The notes beneath the pieces are model-generated. The model ran no database searches and was not told the DNA's origin. It saw only the letters and a list, made by a program, of their open reading frames with translations. A DNA stretch of 64,000 nucleotides, from NCBI GenBank assembly GCA_963757605.1, contig CAVWSF010000001.1:434001-498000 (forward strand), read 5' to 3'. Of the stretch, positions 41,178-49,683 are shown piece after piece. The stretch is from JAICJC01 sp963757605. GTDB lineage: Bacteria > Actinomycetota > Thermoleophilia > Gaiellales > JAICJC01. Numbering within the stretch: the stretch's first letter is position 1; every line of letters begins with the position of its first letter. The position numbers were made by a program, and so were the translations under genes.

Positions 41178-42926
41178 ATGGAGCCGGACACCGCCGGAGG
41201 CCGCCACGCGGGCTGGGACGAAGCGCGAATTCACGCGCTCATCAGCAGCATGCCCGGCGCCGTCTACCGCTACGTCTATCGCGAAGGCGGCTGGCACATG
41301 GTGTCGGTGACCGACGCCATCGAGGCGATCACCGGCTATCCGGCGGCGACGTTCCTGCCGGGTGGCGAGCGCCCGTACGACGACGTGATCCATCCGGACG
41401 ACCGCGACGCCGTCGCCGCCGCCGCGCGCCAAGCGATGACGGAGCGCCAGCCGTTCGCGATCGAGTACCGCATCATCCACGCGGATGGGTCGATCCGGTG
41501 GGTGAACGGGCACGGGAACGGGATCGCCGGCGAGGACGGGACGTTCCTCTACGCCGACGGCGTCATCTTCGACGTCACCGAGCGCAAGGTGACCGAGGCC
41601 CGGCTGACGCACCTGGCGCTCCACGACGCCCTGACCGATCTGCCCAACCGCGCGCTCTTCCAGGAGCACCTGAACCTGGCCATCGCCCACGCCCGCCGCA
41701 CGGGCGTCGGCGGTGCGGTGCTCTTCGTCGACCTCGACGACTTCAAGATGATCAACGACGGCTTCGGCCACGCCGTGGGCGACGCGCTGCTCGTCCAGGT
41801 CGCCCGCCGGCTGCGCGAGTCGTGCCGGGCCGACGACGTCGTGGCCCGCCAGGGCGGAGACGAGTTCCTGATCCTCCTGAGCGGCGCCGCGGAGACCGCC
41901 GGCTCCGCCGAGGCGCTCGCCGACGCCGCGCAGAAGGTGGCCGCAAACCTGCGCGTCGCCCTCGGCCAGCCGTTCCACATCGGCGAGACGGAGCTCTACG
42001 TCACCGCCAGCATCGGCGCGAGCCTCTACCCGTCCGACGCCCATACCGCGGAGCTCGTGCTGAAGCACGCCGACGTGGCGCTCTACTCAGCCAAGGACGC
42101 CGGCCGGGACGGCTACCGGCTCTACGCCGAGCCCAAGCACGACACCACGCGCGAGCTCGCCGTCGCCGCCCGCCTGCGGAACGCCGAGAAGCGCGACGAG
42201 CTGGTGCTCCACTACCAGCCCATGGTCGACCTGAAGACGTCCTGCATCGTCGGCGCCGAGGCGCTGATCCGGTGGAAGACGGCGGACGGCGGCCTGGTCG
42301 CGCCGGCCGACTTCCTCCCGGTCGCCGAGCGCACCGGTCTCATCCGCCCGATCACGGGGTGGGTCGTCGAGCAGGCGTGCATCCAGGCCCGGCGCTGGTG
42401 CGATCTCGACCTCGACCTCTACGCCTCGATCAACGTCCCGCCCGCCTACTGGCAGCCCGCGTCGCTGCGGCGCGTCCTGGCGACGGTCTCGGACTTCGGG
42501 CTCCCCGCCGACCGGCTCATGATCGAGATCACCGAGCAGTCGGCGATGACCCAGAGCGAAGAGCTCGAGCCGCTCGTCGCCGAGTTCCGAAGCCGCGGCC
42601 TGCGGCTGGCGATCGACGACTTCGGCACCGGCCATTCGTCGCTCAGCCGCCTGCGGCAGCTCCGGCCGAACACGCTCAAGATCGACCGCTCCTATATCCG
42701 CGACCTTCCGAACGACAAGGAGGCCGCCGTCCTTGTCGAGATCATGATCACCCTCGCCAACCGGCTCGGCATGCAATGCCTCGCGGAGGGGATCGAGACG
42801 GAGGCGCAGCTCAGGTTCCTCGTCGAGCACGGCTGCCATCTCGGCCAGGGCTTCCTCTACAGCCAGCCGCTCCCGGTCTCACGCTTCACGGCCCTCATCA
42901 CCGGGGCCGAGGAGCGGGCCGCCTAG
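41178..42926 (+). CDS. PAS-GGDEF-EAL bifunctional c-di-GMP protein
   Basis: Cytoplasmic signalling protein of 582 residues. The PAS domain spans about residues 15-135 (PAS fold with EAITGYPAATF and IEYRIIHADGSIRWVNG). The GGDEF domain is intact at RQGGDEFLIL, with FVDLDDFKMINDGFGHAVGD. The EAL domain is intact at GAEALIRW, DDFGTGHSSLSRL and EGIETE. Both synthesis and hydrolysis of c-di-GMP are therefore possible, with the balance set by the PAS signal. No membrane helix. Its TAG stop is the first triplet of structured element copy 3. Upstream (41107-41177) is a short leader without a clear -10. Confidence 0.95.
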   Translation: MEPDTAGGRHAGWDEARIHALISSMPGAVYRYVYREGGWHMVSVTDAIEAITGYPAATFLPGGERPYDDVIHPDDRDAVAAAARQAMTERQPFAIEYRIIHADGSIRWVNGHGNGIAGEDGTFLYADGVIFDVTERKVTEARLTHLALHDALTDLPNRALFQEHLNLAIAHARRTGVGGAVLFVDLDDFKMINDGFGHAVGDALLVQVARRLRESCRADDVVARQGGDEFLILLSGAAETAGSAEALADAAQKVAANLRVALGQPFHIGETELYVTASIGASLYPSDAHTAELVLKHADVALYSAKDAGRDGYRLYAEPKHDTTRELAVAARLRNAEKRDELVLHYQPMVDLKTSCIVGAEALIRWKTADGGLVAPADFLPVAERTGLIRPITGWVVEQACIQARRWCDLDLDLYASINVPPAYWQPASLRRVLATVSDFGLPADRLMIEITEQSAMTQSEELEPLVAEFRSRGLRLAIDDFGTGHSSLSRLRQLRPNTLKIDRSYIRDLPNDKEAAVLVEIMITLANRLGMQCLAEGIETEAQLRFLVEHGCHLGQGFLYSQPLPVSRFTALITGAEERAA

Positions 42927-43242
42927 AGGCTTGATTCCACGCCCCCGTGATGTCCAAGCAGCAAGCCGGAGGCTTGCTGCGGTCATGAGTGACCTGCTAC
43001 TCAGCAGGTCACTCATGGGCGAGAACCGAGTAGCGCAAGGACGCAGGGAGGGTCAATATCGTGTGATATTGGCCCGACCGAGGACAAGCTGCAAGGCGAA
43101 CGCCTTGCAGCGGTCACGGGAGACCTGCTATCCAAGCAGGTCTCCCGTGGATGCGAAGGTTCGCAGCCGCAGCCCCGCCACAGTCCACGCAACCACCACA
43201 GATGCGCGGCCAGGCGCGCGGGAGCGTGGAATCACTCATCTA
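42924..43242 (+). repeat. Structured dispersed element, family 1, copy 3, with two extra double-hairpin modules
   Basis: 319 bp filling the gap between two convergent genes, both of whose stop codons lie in its ends. Arms 42924-42942 and 43224-43242 pair at 16 of 19 positions. The core stem GGGTCAATATC/GATATTGGCCC (loop GTGT) is at about 43050-43074. Module A: hairpins 42958-42980 (10-bp stem) and 42984-43017 (15 bp). Module B: 43088-43111 (10 bp) and 43115-43149 (15 bp). The modules resemble each other; five stem positions differ and all five are compensated. This copy is absent of any open frame of note. Confidence 0.85.
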
Positions 43243-44256
43243 GCTCGGCACCGGCGCGCGCAGCGACGGCGACCGGGCGACCGCCACGGCGTCCGCCAGC
43301 GTGGCGACCGTGTCGAACCCGGTCAGCGCAACGCCGAGCCGGGTGATCGTCTCGGCATGGTCGGCCGAGATCCCGCTCATGACCGCCTGCGCCCCCAGCA
43401 GCCGGGCCACGGCGACGGTGCTCATCAGCTCGTGCGCGACGACGGCGTCGATCACCGCGACGCCGGTGACATCGAAGATCACCACCCGAGCGCGGGTGTC
43501 GGTGATCGCCTGCACGAGCCGCTCGGTGAGCCGGCGGACGCGGCCGGTGTCCATCTCCCCCACCAACGGCGCGACCAGGACACGGTCATCGAGCTCCAGG
43601 ATCGGGGTCGCATGCGCCTCGGTGAGCTCGCTGAAGAGACATCCGACCTGGACGACGGCGTCCTGCGCGTCCCGGATCGGGAAGAAGTTCAGAAGGAGGC
43701 CGTGGCCGTCGGGCCGGGACACGGACAGGTTCACGACGTGCTCGCCGCTCTCGAGCACCGCCTCGATGGCAGCGACGACCTGCGGATCCACGTCGGGGAA
43801 CGCGTGCGTCAGGCGAAGCCCCCGGTCGTACACGACGACGCCGACCGGGACGGCGTCGACGAACGGCCCCAGGAGCTCGGCCTCGTCGGCGCCGTTCTCG
43901 CGCTCGGAGATGTCGGTCATCGTGGTGACGATCACATCCGCGGCCGCCCGGTGCACGGTCACGTCGACCAGGCGGTCGCCCTCTGCCGTCGGGTAGAGGC
44001 GCCGGTACGCGAAGGCTGCGCCGACCTCGGAGGCCCGGTCGAGGATCCACCGCGTCCGCCCGGCGGAGCCCGCGATGCCGGCCTCGTCGGCGCGGCGGCC
44101 GACGAGCTCGGCGCGGGTGCGTCCGACGAGCTCGCAGAAGCCCTCGCTGACGTAGAGGATCGTGCCGTCTGACCGCATGACGACGACCGCCGCACCGCTC
44201 GACGTCAAGTCGGTGGGCAGGCCAGTGGCCAGGCTGGCGCGGGCAGTCTCGTGCAT
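43240..44256 (-). CDS. PAS-STAS regulator (RsbR-like)
   Basis: A 338-residue protein. PAS-like sensor regions cover about residues 15-225 (ILYVSEGFCELVGRTRAELV, then a second domain with VPVGVVVYDRGLRLTHAFPD). The C-terminal STAS domain has the RsbR/RsbS-type phosphorylatable DVTGVAVID, flanked by RVLVAPLVGEMD and EHLMST-like AHELMSTVAVARLLGA. It is likely a stressosome or anti-sigma pathway component. The ATG at 44256 is preferred over an upstream start that lacks conserved sequence. It converges on the c-di-GMP gene through repeat copy 3. Confidence 0.85.
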   Translation of the reverse strand: MHETARASLATGLPTDLTSSGAAVVVMRSDGTILYVSEGFCELVGRTRAELVGRRADEAGIAGSAGRTRWILDRASEVGAAFAYRRLYPTAEGDRLVDVTVHRAAADVIVTTMTDISERENGADEAELLGPFVDAVPVGVVVYDRGLRLTHAFPDVDPQVVAAIEAVLESGEHVVNLSVSRPDGHGLLLNFFPIRDAQDAVVQVGCLFSELTEAHATPILELDDRVLVAPLVGEMDTGRVRRLTERLVQAITDTRARVVIFDVTGVAVIDAVVAHELMSTVAVARLLGAQAVMSGISADHAETITRLGVALTGFDTVATLADAVAVARSPSLRAPVPS

Positions 44257-44379
44257 CGCTGTTGGGGGTCCGGCCGAGCCACCGCCGTCGTTCTCACCCG
44301 GCCGCCGGCAAGCGTAGCCCCGGCCCGATCGGCACCGCATCCCCCAAATGCGGTACACGATGCCGAGGTCTCGGCGACT

Positions 44380-45303
44380 TCAGCCGAGGCTCGCGATCCG
44401 GTCGGCCATGAGGTCGTTGAACGCCGGGTCGACGTCCGTCGCGACGTGGACGTTCGGATCGCAGCCCGTCACGCCGCGCAGGTCGACGAGCGTCCGCCCG
44501 CGGCTCACCGGCCCGCAGTCCACCTCGACGTGGCAGTGGGCGAGCGTCAGCAGGTCGGGCTTCACGACCTGGGCGACGGCCACCGCGTCGTGGATCGGCG
44601 TCCCTCCGACACGCGGATGCGCGCGGCGGTAGTAGTCGACCAGCTCGGCCGCGAGCGCGGCGGCGCGCCCACGCGGGCGCATGCGCTCGTTCTGCTCCCC
44701 GGTGAAGAGCGCCTTCTGGGTCACGTCGAGCCCGACCATCGTCACGTGGAGGCCGCTCGTGAACACGCGCCGGGCGGCCTCCGGGTCGCCCCAGATGTTG
44801 AACTCCGCCGCCGGCGTCACGTTGCCGAGCCCGATCGACCCGCCCATGACGACGACTCGCTCGAGCGCCGCTGCGGCCTCGGGATGGCGGGCGACGAAGA
44901 TGGCAACGTTCGTGAGCGGCCCGATCGCGACGAGCGTCACCGGCCCGGCGGAGGACGTCGCGATCTCGGCGATGACGTCCACCGCGTGCGTCTCGAGCGG
45001 CGCACGGGCGGGCGGCGGCAGGTCGGGGCCGTCGAGACCCGACTCCCCGTGCACCTCGCCCTGCGGGTACGGATCCCGGACGAGCGGCCGGTCGGCCCCG
45101 GCGGCCACCGGGACGTCGGACCTGCCGACGTGGTCGAGGACGCGGATCGCGTTCGCCGTCGTGCGGTGCAGGGGCGCGTTCCCCGACACGGTCGTCACCG
45201 CGCGGAGCTCGACCTCCGGGCTCCCCAGCGCCAGCATGATCGCGATGGCGTCGTCGTGGCCGGGGTCGCAGTCGATCACGATCGGGATGGGATCGCCGCT
45301 CAT
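44380..45303 (-). CDS. Inosine/uridine-preferring nucleoside hydrolase
   Basis: Cleaves ribonucleosides to base and ribose. The calcium-site motif IVIDCDPGHDDAIAIM is at the N-terminus, with VAIGPLTNVAI and a late HDAVAVAQV motif holding the last metal and catalytic residues. 307 residues, normal length. The ATG at 45303 overlaps the ribokinase stop by four nt, so the ribose it frees can be phosphorylated by the next enzyme: a clear nucleoside salvage pair. Confidence 0.95.
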   Translation of the reverse strand: MSGDPIPIVIDCDPGHDDAIAIMLALGSPEVELRAVTTVSGNAPLHRTTANAIRVLDHVGRSDVPVAAGADRPLVRDPYPQGEVHGESGLDGPDLPPPARAPLETHAVDVIAEIATSSAGPVTLVAIGPLTNVAIFVARHPEAAAALERVVVMGGSIGLGNVTPAAEFNIWGDPEAARRVFTSGLHVTMVGLDVTQKALFTGEQNERMRPRGRAAALAAELVDYYRRAHPRVGGTPIHDAVAVAQVVKPDLLTLAHCHVEVDCGPVSRGRTLVDLRGVTGCDPNVHVATDVDPAFNDLMADRIASLG

Positions 45304-46145
45304 ACGGCCCCCCTCGCCCGCATCCGCATCTCGATCTCCTCGCGCCGCGGCATCGCCGGCTGGCAGCCGTGGCGCTCGACCGACAGGGACGCGGCTGCGA
45401 TCCCCCACACCACGGCCTCCTCCAGCGGCCGCCCCTCCGCCAGCGCGGCGGCCGTGACCCCTGCCAGCGCATCGCCGGCACCGGTGGTGTCGACCACGTC
45501 GGCCGGGATCGCGGGCAGCTCCGGCCCGTCGGGCAGGATGCGCACGCCGCGCGCGCCGAGGGTGAGGACGATCCGCGCTGGATGGTCCCTGCCCAGGGCG
45601 TCCAGCTCGGTCTCGTTCACGATCGCGACGTCGAATCGGGCGACGACACCGGGAGGGATGCGACCGGCGGGCGACGGGTTCACGATCGCCGCGGCGCCCG
45701 TGGCCCGAGCCGTGGCCAGCGTCCCCTCAACGGCATCGAGCGGCACCTCGGCCTGGACGAGCCACACGTCGACGCCGGCGTCGGGCGCCGGTGCGGCGAC
45801 GGCGTCGTTCGCGCCGGGGATGACCACGATCTGGTTCTCGCCGTCGTCGTCCACGAGGATGATCGCGACGCCGGTCGCGCCCTCGACGCGACGGACGCCG
45901 GCGATGTCGATCCCGTCCCCCTCCAGCGCTGCCGTGAGCTCGTGGCCGAAGTCGTCGTCACCGCACGCCGAGGTGAAGCGGACGCACGCGCCGGCACGGG
46001 CCGCGGCCACGGCCTGGTTGGCCCCCTTGCCTCCCGGCGCGTAGGCCAGGCGCGTGCCGCGGAGCGTCTCCCCGGGCGCCGGAAGCCGCGGCACGTAGCC
46101 GAACACGTCCATGTTGACCGATCCGCAAACGCCGACGCACGCCAC
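45300..46145 (-). CDS. rbsK: Ribokinase
   Basis: PfkB-family sugar kinase of 281 residues. Motifs GGKGANQAVAAARAGA (first PfkB signature) and DTTGAGDALAGV (second, with the catalytic Asp) are present. It likely phosphorylates ribose from nucleoside cleavage by the overlapping hydrolase. The GTG at 46145 has a TAGCCT box six nt upstream, so this two-gene operon probably starts without a leader. Confidence 0.93.
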   Translation of the reverse strand: MACVGVCGSVNMDVFGYVPRLPAPGETLRGTRLAYAPGGKGANQAVAAARAGACVRFTSACGDDDFGHELTAALEGDGIDIAGVRRVEGATGVAIILVDDDGENQIVVIPGANDAVAAPAPDAGVDVWLVQAEVPLDAVEGTLATARATGAAAIVNPSPAGRIPPGVVARFDVAIVNETELDALGRDHPARIVLTLGARGVRILPDGPELPAIPADVVDTTGAGDALAGVTAAALAEGRPLEEAVVWGIAAASLSVERHGCQPAMPRREEIEMRMRARGAV

Positions 46146-46151
46146 GCCGCA

Positions 46152-46157
46152 AGGCTA
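46152..46157 (-). promoter_or_regulatory. Probable -10 box of a leaderless transcript (ribokinase)
   Basis: TAGCCT on the minus strand, six nt before the GTG at 46145. Confidence 0.45.
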
Positions 46158-46197
46158 CCCGCCGTCGGCCGCGACCGCTGACAGGCCGAGACCCCGT

Positions 46198-46339
46198 GGG
46201 GTCAGACCCCGCATCGGCCGCCGTTACGCCGGCGTGACGGTTTCGTCGCAGACCACGGCCGCCAGCGGCCGGAGGCTGCGTGGCCGTATCGCACGCGTGT
46301 GACGAATCTGCGCCGCCGGCGGATGCGGGGTCTGACCCC
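46198..46339. repeat. 142-bp inverted-repeat element bounded by GGGGTC(A/T)GACCCC (family 3)
   Basis: Left arm 46198-46223 and right arm 46314-46339 are inverted repeats of about 26 bp: GGGGTCAGACCCCGCATC against the complement of GATGCGGGGTCTGACCCC. Partial complementarity continues inward (TTTCGTC/GACGAA, CCACGGCC/GGCTGCGTGG). It lies between the ribokinase start and the end of the ABC ATPase gene. It looks like a miniature non-autonomous element or a large hairpin. Confidence 0.6.
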
Positions 46340-46361
46340 GGGCCGCCGAACACCCGTGGCG

Positions 46362-47577
46362 CTACGCGATCGCCTGGCTCGTGGCCGGGTCGAAGAAGTG
46401 CAGCGAGCGCGCGTCGACCTGAAGCGTGATCGGCCGGCCACGCGCGGCGGACGTGCGCGGATGCAGCCGGGCGACGAAGGTGGTGCTCTCGGCCCGCTCG
46501 TGGTCGGCGAGGTCGCCGCCCGTGTCGGCGGCCAGGTCGCGGGTGTGCTCCGTGAGGACCGGGCCGGCGTCGACCGTGAAGTGGGCATAGACCTCGTCGC
46601 CCATCGCCTCGCGATGGGCAACGACGACCGGGATCTGGGCGTCGGCCACCTGGGTCGGCAGGAACTGCGGATCCTCCATGTCCTCGGGCCGGATGCCCAG
46701 GACGATGGGCTTGCCCACGTAGCCCGCGAGCGCCGGCCGGGCCGCGAGGGTCTCGTCCAGCACGCGCAGGCGCAGGCCCGCGAACTCGGCGAAGCAGCCG
46801 GCCTCGCCCCGGACCAGGACGGCCTCGACCATGTTCATCGCAGGCGAGCCGATGAACCCGGCCACGAACAGGTTCGCGGGGCGGTCGTACATCTCCTGGG
46901 GCGAATCCACCTGCTGCAGGACGCCCCGGTTCATGACGGCGACCTTGTCGCCCATCGTCATCGCCTCGGTCTGGTCGTGCGTGACGTAGATCGTTGTGAC
47001 ACCGAGCTCGCGCTGGATGCGCGAGATCTCGGTTCGCATCTGCACCCGCAGCTTGGCGTCGAGGTTGGAGAGCGGCTCGTCCATCAGGAAGGCCTTCGGC
47101 TCGCGGACGATCGCTCGGCCCATGGCCACGCGCTGGCGCTGGGCCGCCCGAGAGCGACTTGGGCTTCTTCGTGAGCTGGTCCTCGAGCCCGAGCGTCGCC
47201 GCCGTCTCGCGCACCCGGCGGTCGATCTCCTTGCGCGGCAGCTTGCGCAGCTTGAGCCCGAACGCCATGTTGTCGTAGCTCGTCATGTGCGGGTGGAGGG
47301 CGTAGTTCTGGAACGCCATCGCCAGGTCGCGGCTCTTGGGGTCGACGTCGTTGATCACCCGGTCGCCGATCTTGATCGTGCCGCCGGTGATCTCCTCGAG
47401 GCCGGCAACCATCCGCAGGAGCGTCGTCTTGCCGCAGCCGGACGGGCCGACCAGCACCATGAGCGATCCGTCGTCGATGCCCAGATCGACCTCGTGGACG
47501 GCCTCGGTGCCGTCCGGATACACCTTCGTCACCTGCTCGAAGCTGATCTCGGCCGCGCCGCAATGATGCCAGACCAG
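46362..47577 (-). pseudogene. ugpC: Sugar ABC transporter ATPase (UgpC/MalK-like), frameshifted
   Basis: The N-terminal part encodes AEISFEQVTKVYPDGTEAVH, Walker A LVGPSGCGKTTLLRM and FQNYALHPHMTSYDNMAFGL. In the signature region the frame breaks: the sequence LSGG is followed by an extra C (three in a row at 47141-47143) where LSGGQRQRVAMGRA is expected, and the gene resumes one frame over at AMGRAIVREPKAFLMDEPLS with Walker B, the H-loop YVTHDQTEAMTMGD and the C-terminal regulatory domain. No normal start codon is near the expected N-terminus (CTG at 47577 is the only candidate). No permease neighbours. Either a real pseudogene or a sequencing error in a homopolymer. Confidence 0.8.
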
Positions 47578-47588
47578 GAGCGCTGTTC

Positions 47589-48776
47589 CTAGGTCGCGAC
47601 GACCTCCACCCAGCGGCCCTCGCGATGGCTCTCGAGGATCGCCTCGACCGCGCAGGTGATCCGGTGGGCATCGGCGAACGTCGCGACGCTCGACTCGTGC
47701 TCGGCGCCGCGGCCGCGCGCCTCGACCGCGGCGTAGAAGTCGAGGAAGAGGTTCTTGAGGCCGTCCGGCCATCCCTCCTCATGGCCGCCGGGGTAGTGGG
47801 CCAGCGCCGCGGCCGCGGGCGAGAGCAGCGCCGGGTCGCGCACGAGCACCTCGTTCGGGCGGTCGCGCCGACCGATCCGAAGCGCGTTCGGGTGCTCCTG
47901 GTCCCAGGCCAGCGAGACCGCGCCCGCGTCGATCTCGAAGACGACGGCGTTTCGCCTGCCCGGCGTCACCTGCGAGACGGTGAACACGCCGGGGCAGCCG
48001 CCGTCGAGCTCGAAGAGCACGGTGGCGAAGTCCTCGGTGTCGACCGCGACCCGCTCGGCGTCCGCGCCGCCGCCGCGGTCGAATGTCTGCGAGGGGCCCG
48101 CCGGCCGCAGCCGCTCGTCGTGCAGCCGGCCCAGCCGGGCGTAGACGCGGACGATGCGCCCGCCCGTCACGTGCTGAAGCAGGTCCATCCAGTGCGAGCC
48201 GATGTCGCCGATCGCGCGTGAGGCGCCAGAGCGCTCGGACTCGAGCCGCCAGTTCCAGTCGGCCGGCTCGAGCAGCCAGTCCTGGAGGTAGGCGCCCCGG
48301 ATCAGATGCGGCGGCCCGGCGCGTCCGTCGGCCAGCATCGCGCGGGCCTCGGCGACCAGCGGGTAGTGGCGGTAGTTGAAGCACACGCCCGTGACCGTGC
48401 CGGCCTCGGCCCGCTCGGCCCGCTCGGCCCGGGCGACCAGGTCGGCGGTCTCGGCCGAGTCCATCGCGAGCGGCTTCTCGGCCAGCACGTGCTTCCCGGC
48501 GGCAAGCCCCGCCGCGGTGACCTCGTGGTGCAGGTCGTTGGGCGTGCAGTTGTGGACGGCGTCGATCTCGGCGGCCTCGAGGAGCGTGCGGTAGTCGCCC
48601 GTCGCCTGCGGCACGCCGAGCCGGTCGGCGGCGGCCCGAGCCCGGCCGTCGGAGCTCCCGGCGAGGGCGGCCACCTCGACCCCCGGCACCCTGCGCAGCG
48701 CCTCGACGTGGGAGCCGCCGGCAAAGCCGGTGCCGATCACGGCGACTCTGACCGCTCGCCCCAAAGCGGTCGCCAT
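47589..48776 (-). CDS. Gfo/Idh/MocA family oxidoreductase
   Basis: NAD(P)-dependent sugar or inositol dehydrogenase of 395 residues. The N-terminal Rossmann motif is VAVIGTGFAGGSHVEAL, the family KxP motif is LAEKPLAMDS, and the C-terminal domain has GDIGSHWMDLLQHVTG with the catalytic His. The ATG at 48776 is chosen; a longer frame would run past the divergent kinase start. It is next to the broken sugar ABC ATPase, which suggests a decayed carbohydrate uptake locus. Confidence 0.9.
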   Translation of the reverse strand: MATALGRAVRVAVIGTGFAGGSHVEALRRVPGVEVAALAGSSDGRARAAADRLGVPQATGDYRTLLEAAEIDAVHNCTPNDLHHEVTAAGLAAGKHVLAEKPLAMDSAETADLVARAERAERAEAGTVTGVCFNYRHYPLVAEARAMLADGRAGPPHLIRGAYLQDWLLEPADWNWRLESERSGASRAIGDIGSHWMDLLQHVTGGRIVRVYARLGRLHDERLRPAGPSQTFDRGGGADAERVAVDTEDFATVLFELDGGCPGVFTVSQVTPGRRNAVVFEIDAGAVSLAWDQEHPNALRIGRRDRPNEVLVRDPALLSPAAAALAHYPGGHEEGWPDGLKNLFLDFYAAVEARGRGAEHESSVATFADAHRITCAVEAILESHREGRWVEVVAT

Positions 48777-48813
48777 ACTACCGGCTCGCCATGCTCCGAC
48801 TCCTGAGCCAGAG

Positions 48814-49605
48814 TTGAGCACTCAACCGGACGACGGGCCGTCGGCCGCCGACATGCGCCGCATGGCGCTGCGGGCCGCCGAGGTCGCAGCCGACTGGGGC
48901 CTCGAGCTGGGAGCGCCGTTCGCGCTCTCGATCTACTCGTTCGTCGCGCCGGCCGGGGACGACGTGGTCATCAAGGTCACCTGGGAGGACGACGACGAGT
49001 CAGACCACGAGGCCGACGCGCTCGAGCTCTGGGCCGGCGACGGCGCCGTTCGCCTTCTGCGCCGGGATGTCGCACGGCGGGCGTTCCTGATGGAGCGGGC
49101 CGATCCCGGCATCGACATCTCGGCGCTGCCGGAGGACGAGGCGACCGCGATCGCGGTGGCGCTCGGGCCGCGCCTGTGGAGGCCGGCCGGCGCGCCCTTT
49201 CGCTGGATCGGCGACCACGTGCCAGGGTGGATCGACCGCGCCGAGCGCGAGGGCGCCGGCCTGATCGGGCTCGCCCGCGAGCTCTACGCCGAGCTCGAGC
49301 CCGGCCGCTCGACGCTCGTCCACGGCGACTTCCACCACCACAACATCCTCCGCCACGGCGACCGGTACGTCGCCATCGACACCAAGGCCATGCTGGGCGA
49401 GCCGGAGTTCGACGTGCCGAGCTTCCTGTGGAATCCGCTCGACTCCGAGATGACCGCCGAGCGCACCGAGCGGCGGATCGCGGCGTTCGCCGCCGCCGGC
49501 CTCGACGAGGGCCGGATCCGGGCGTGGACCGTGGTGCGCGGCGCCTACCTCGGCATCGCCGAGGACCCGCAGCAGGCGGAGGTGCTCCGCCACCTCGTCA
49601 GGTAG
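48814..49605 (+). CDS. APH(6)/hydroxyurea phosphotransferase family kinase
   Basis: Aminoglycoside 6-phosphotransferase-like kinase (streptomycin or hydroxyurea kinase family). Features: the WAGDGAVRLLRRDVARRAFL segment, a kinase loop VHGDFHHHNIL (HGDxxxxN), and AIDTKAMLGEPEFD, the metal-binding IDxK...GxPxxD motif. The start may be TTG at 48814 (263 residues) or ATG at 48853 (250 residues). It diverges from the oxidoreductase. Actual resistance cannot be inferred; chromosomal members often have unknown physiological substrates. Confidence 0.82.
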   Translation: MSTQPDDGPSAADMRRMALRAAEVAADWGLELGAPFALSIYSFVAPAGDDVVIKVTWEDDDESDHEADALELWAGDGAVRLLRRDVARRAFLMERADPGIDISALPEDEATAIAVALGPRLWRPAGAPFRWIGDHVPGWIDRAEREGAGLIGLARELYAELEPGRSTLVHGDFHHHNILRHGDRYVAIDTKAMLGEPEFDVPSFLWNPLDSEMTAERTERRIAAFAAAGLDEGRIRAWTVVRGAYLGIAEDPQQAEVLRHLVR

Positions 49606-49683
49606 CGAAACTCCACCGCTTGTGGGCGTCCACCGGCTCGGGTAGCCTTGCCGGGAACTGGTAATCCTGAGGGGGGTCAACAG

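Noticed and set aside
42924..43242. CRISPR array or group II intron fragment
   Set aside because: No regularly spaced direct repeats, only two related modules with perfect internal hairpins; no intron domain V sequence and no reverse transcriptase in the window.
48814..49605. Acquired streptomycin resistance
   Set aside because: Family motifs fit, but the gene has the same base composition as its neighbours and no mobile element nearby, so transfer or resistance is not supported.
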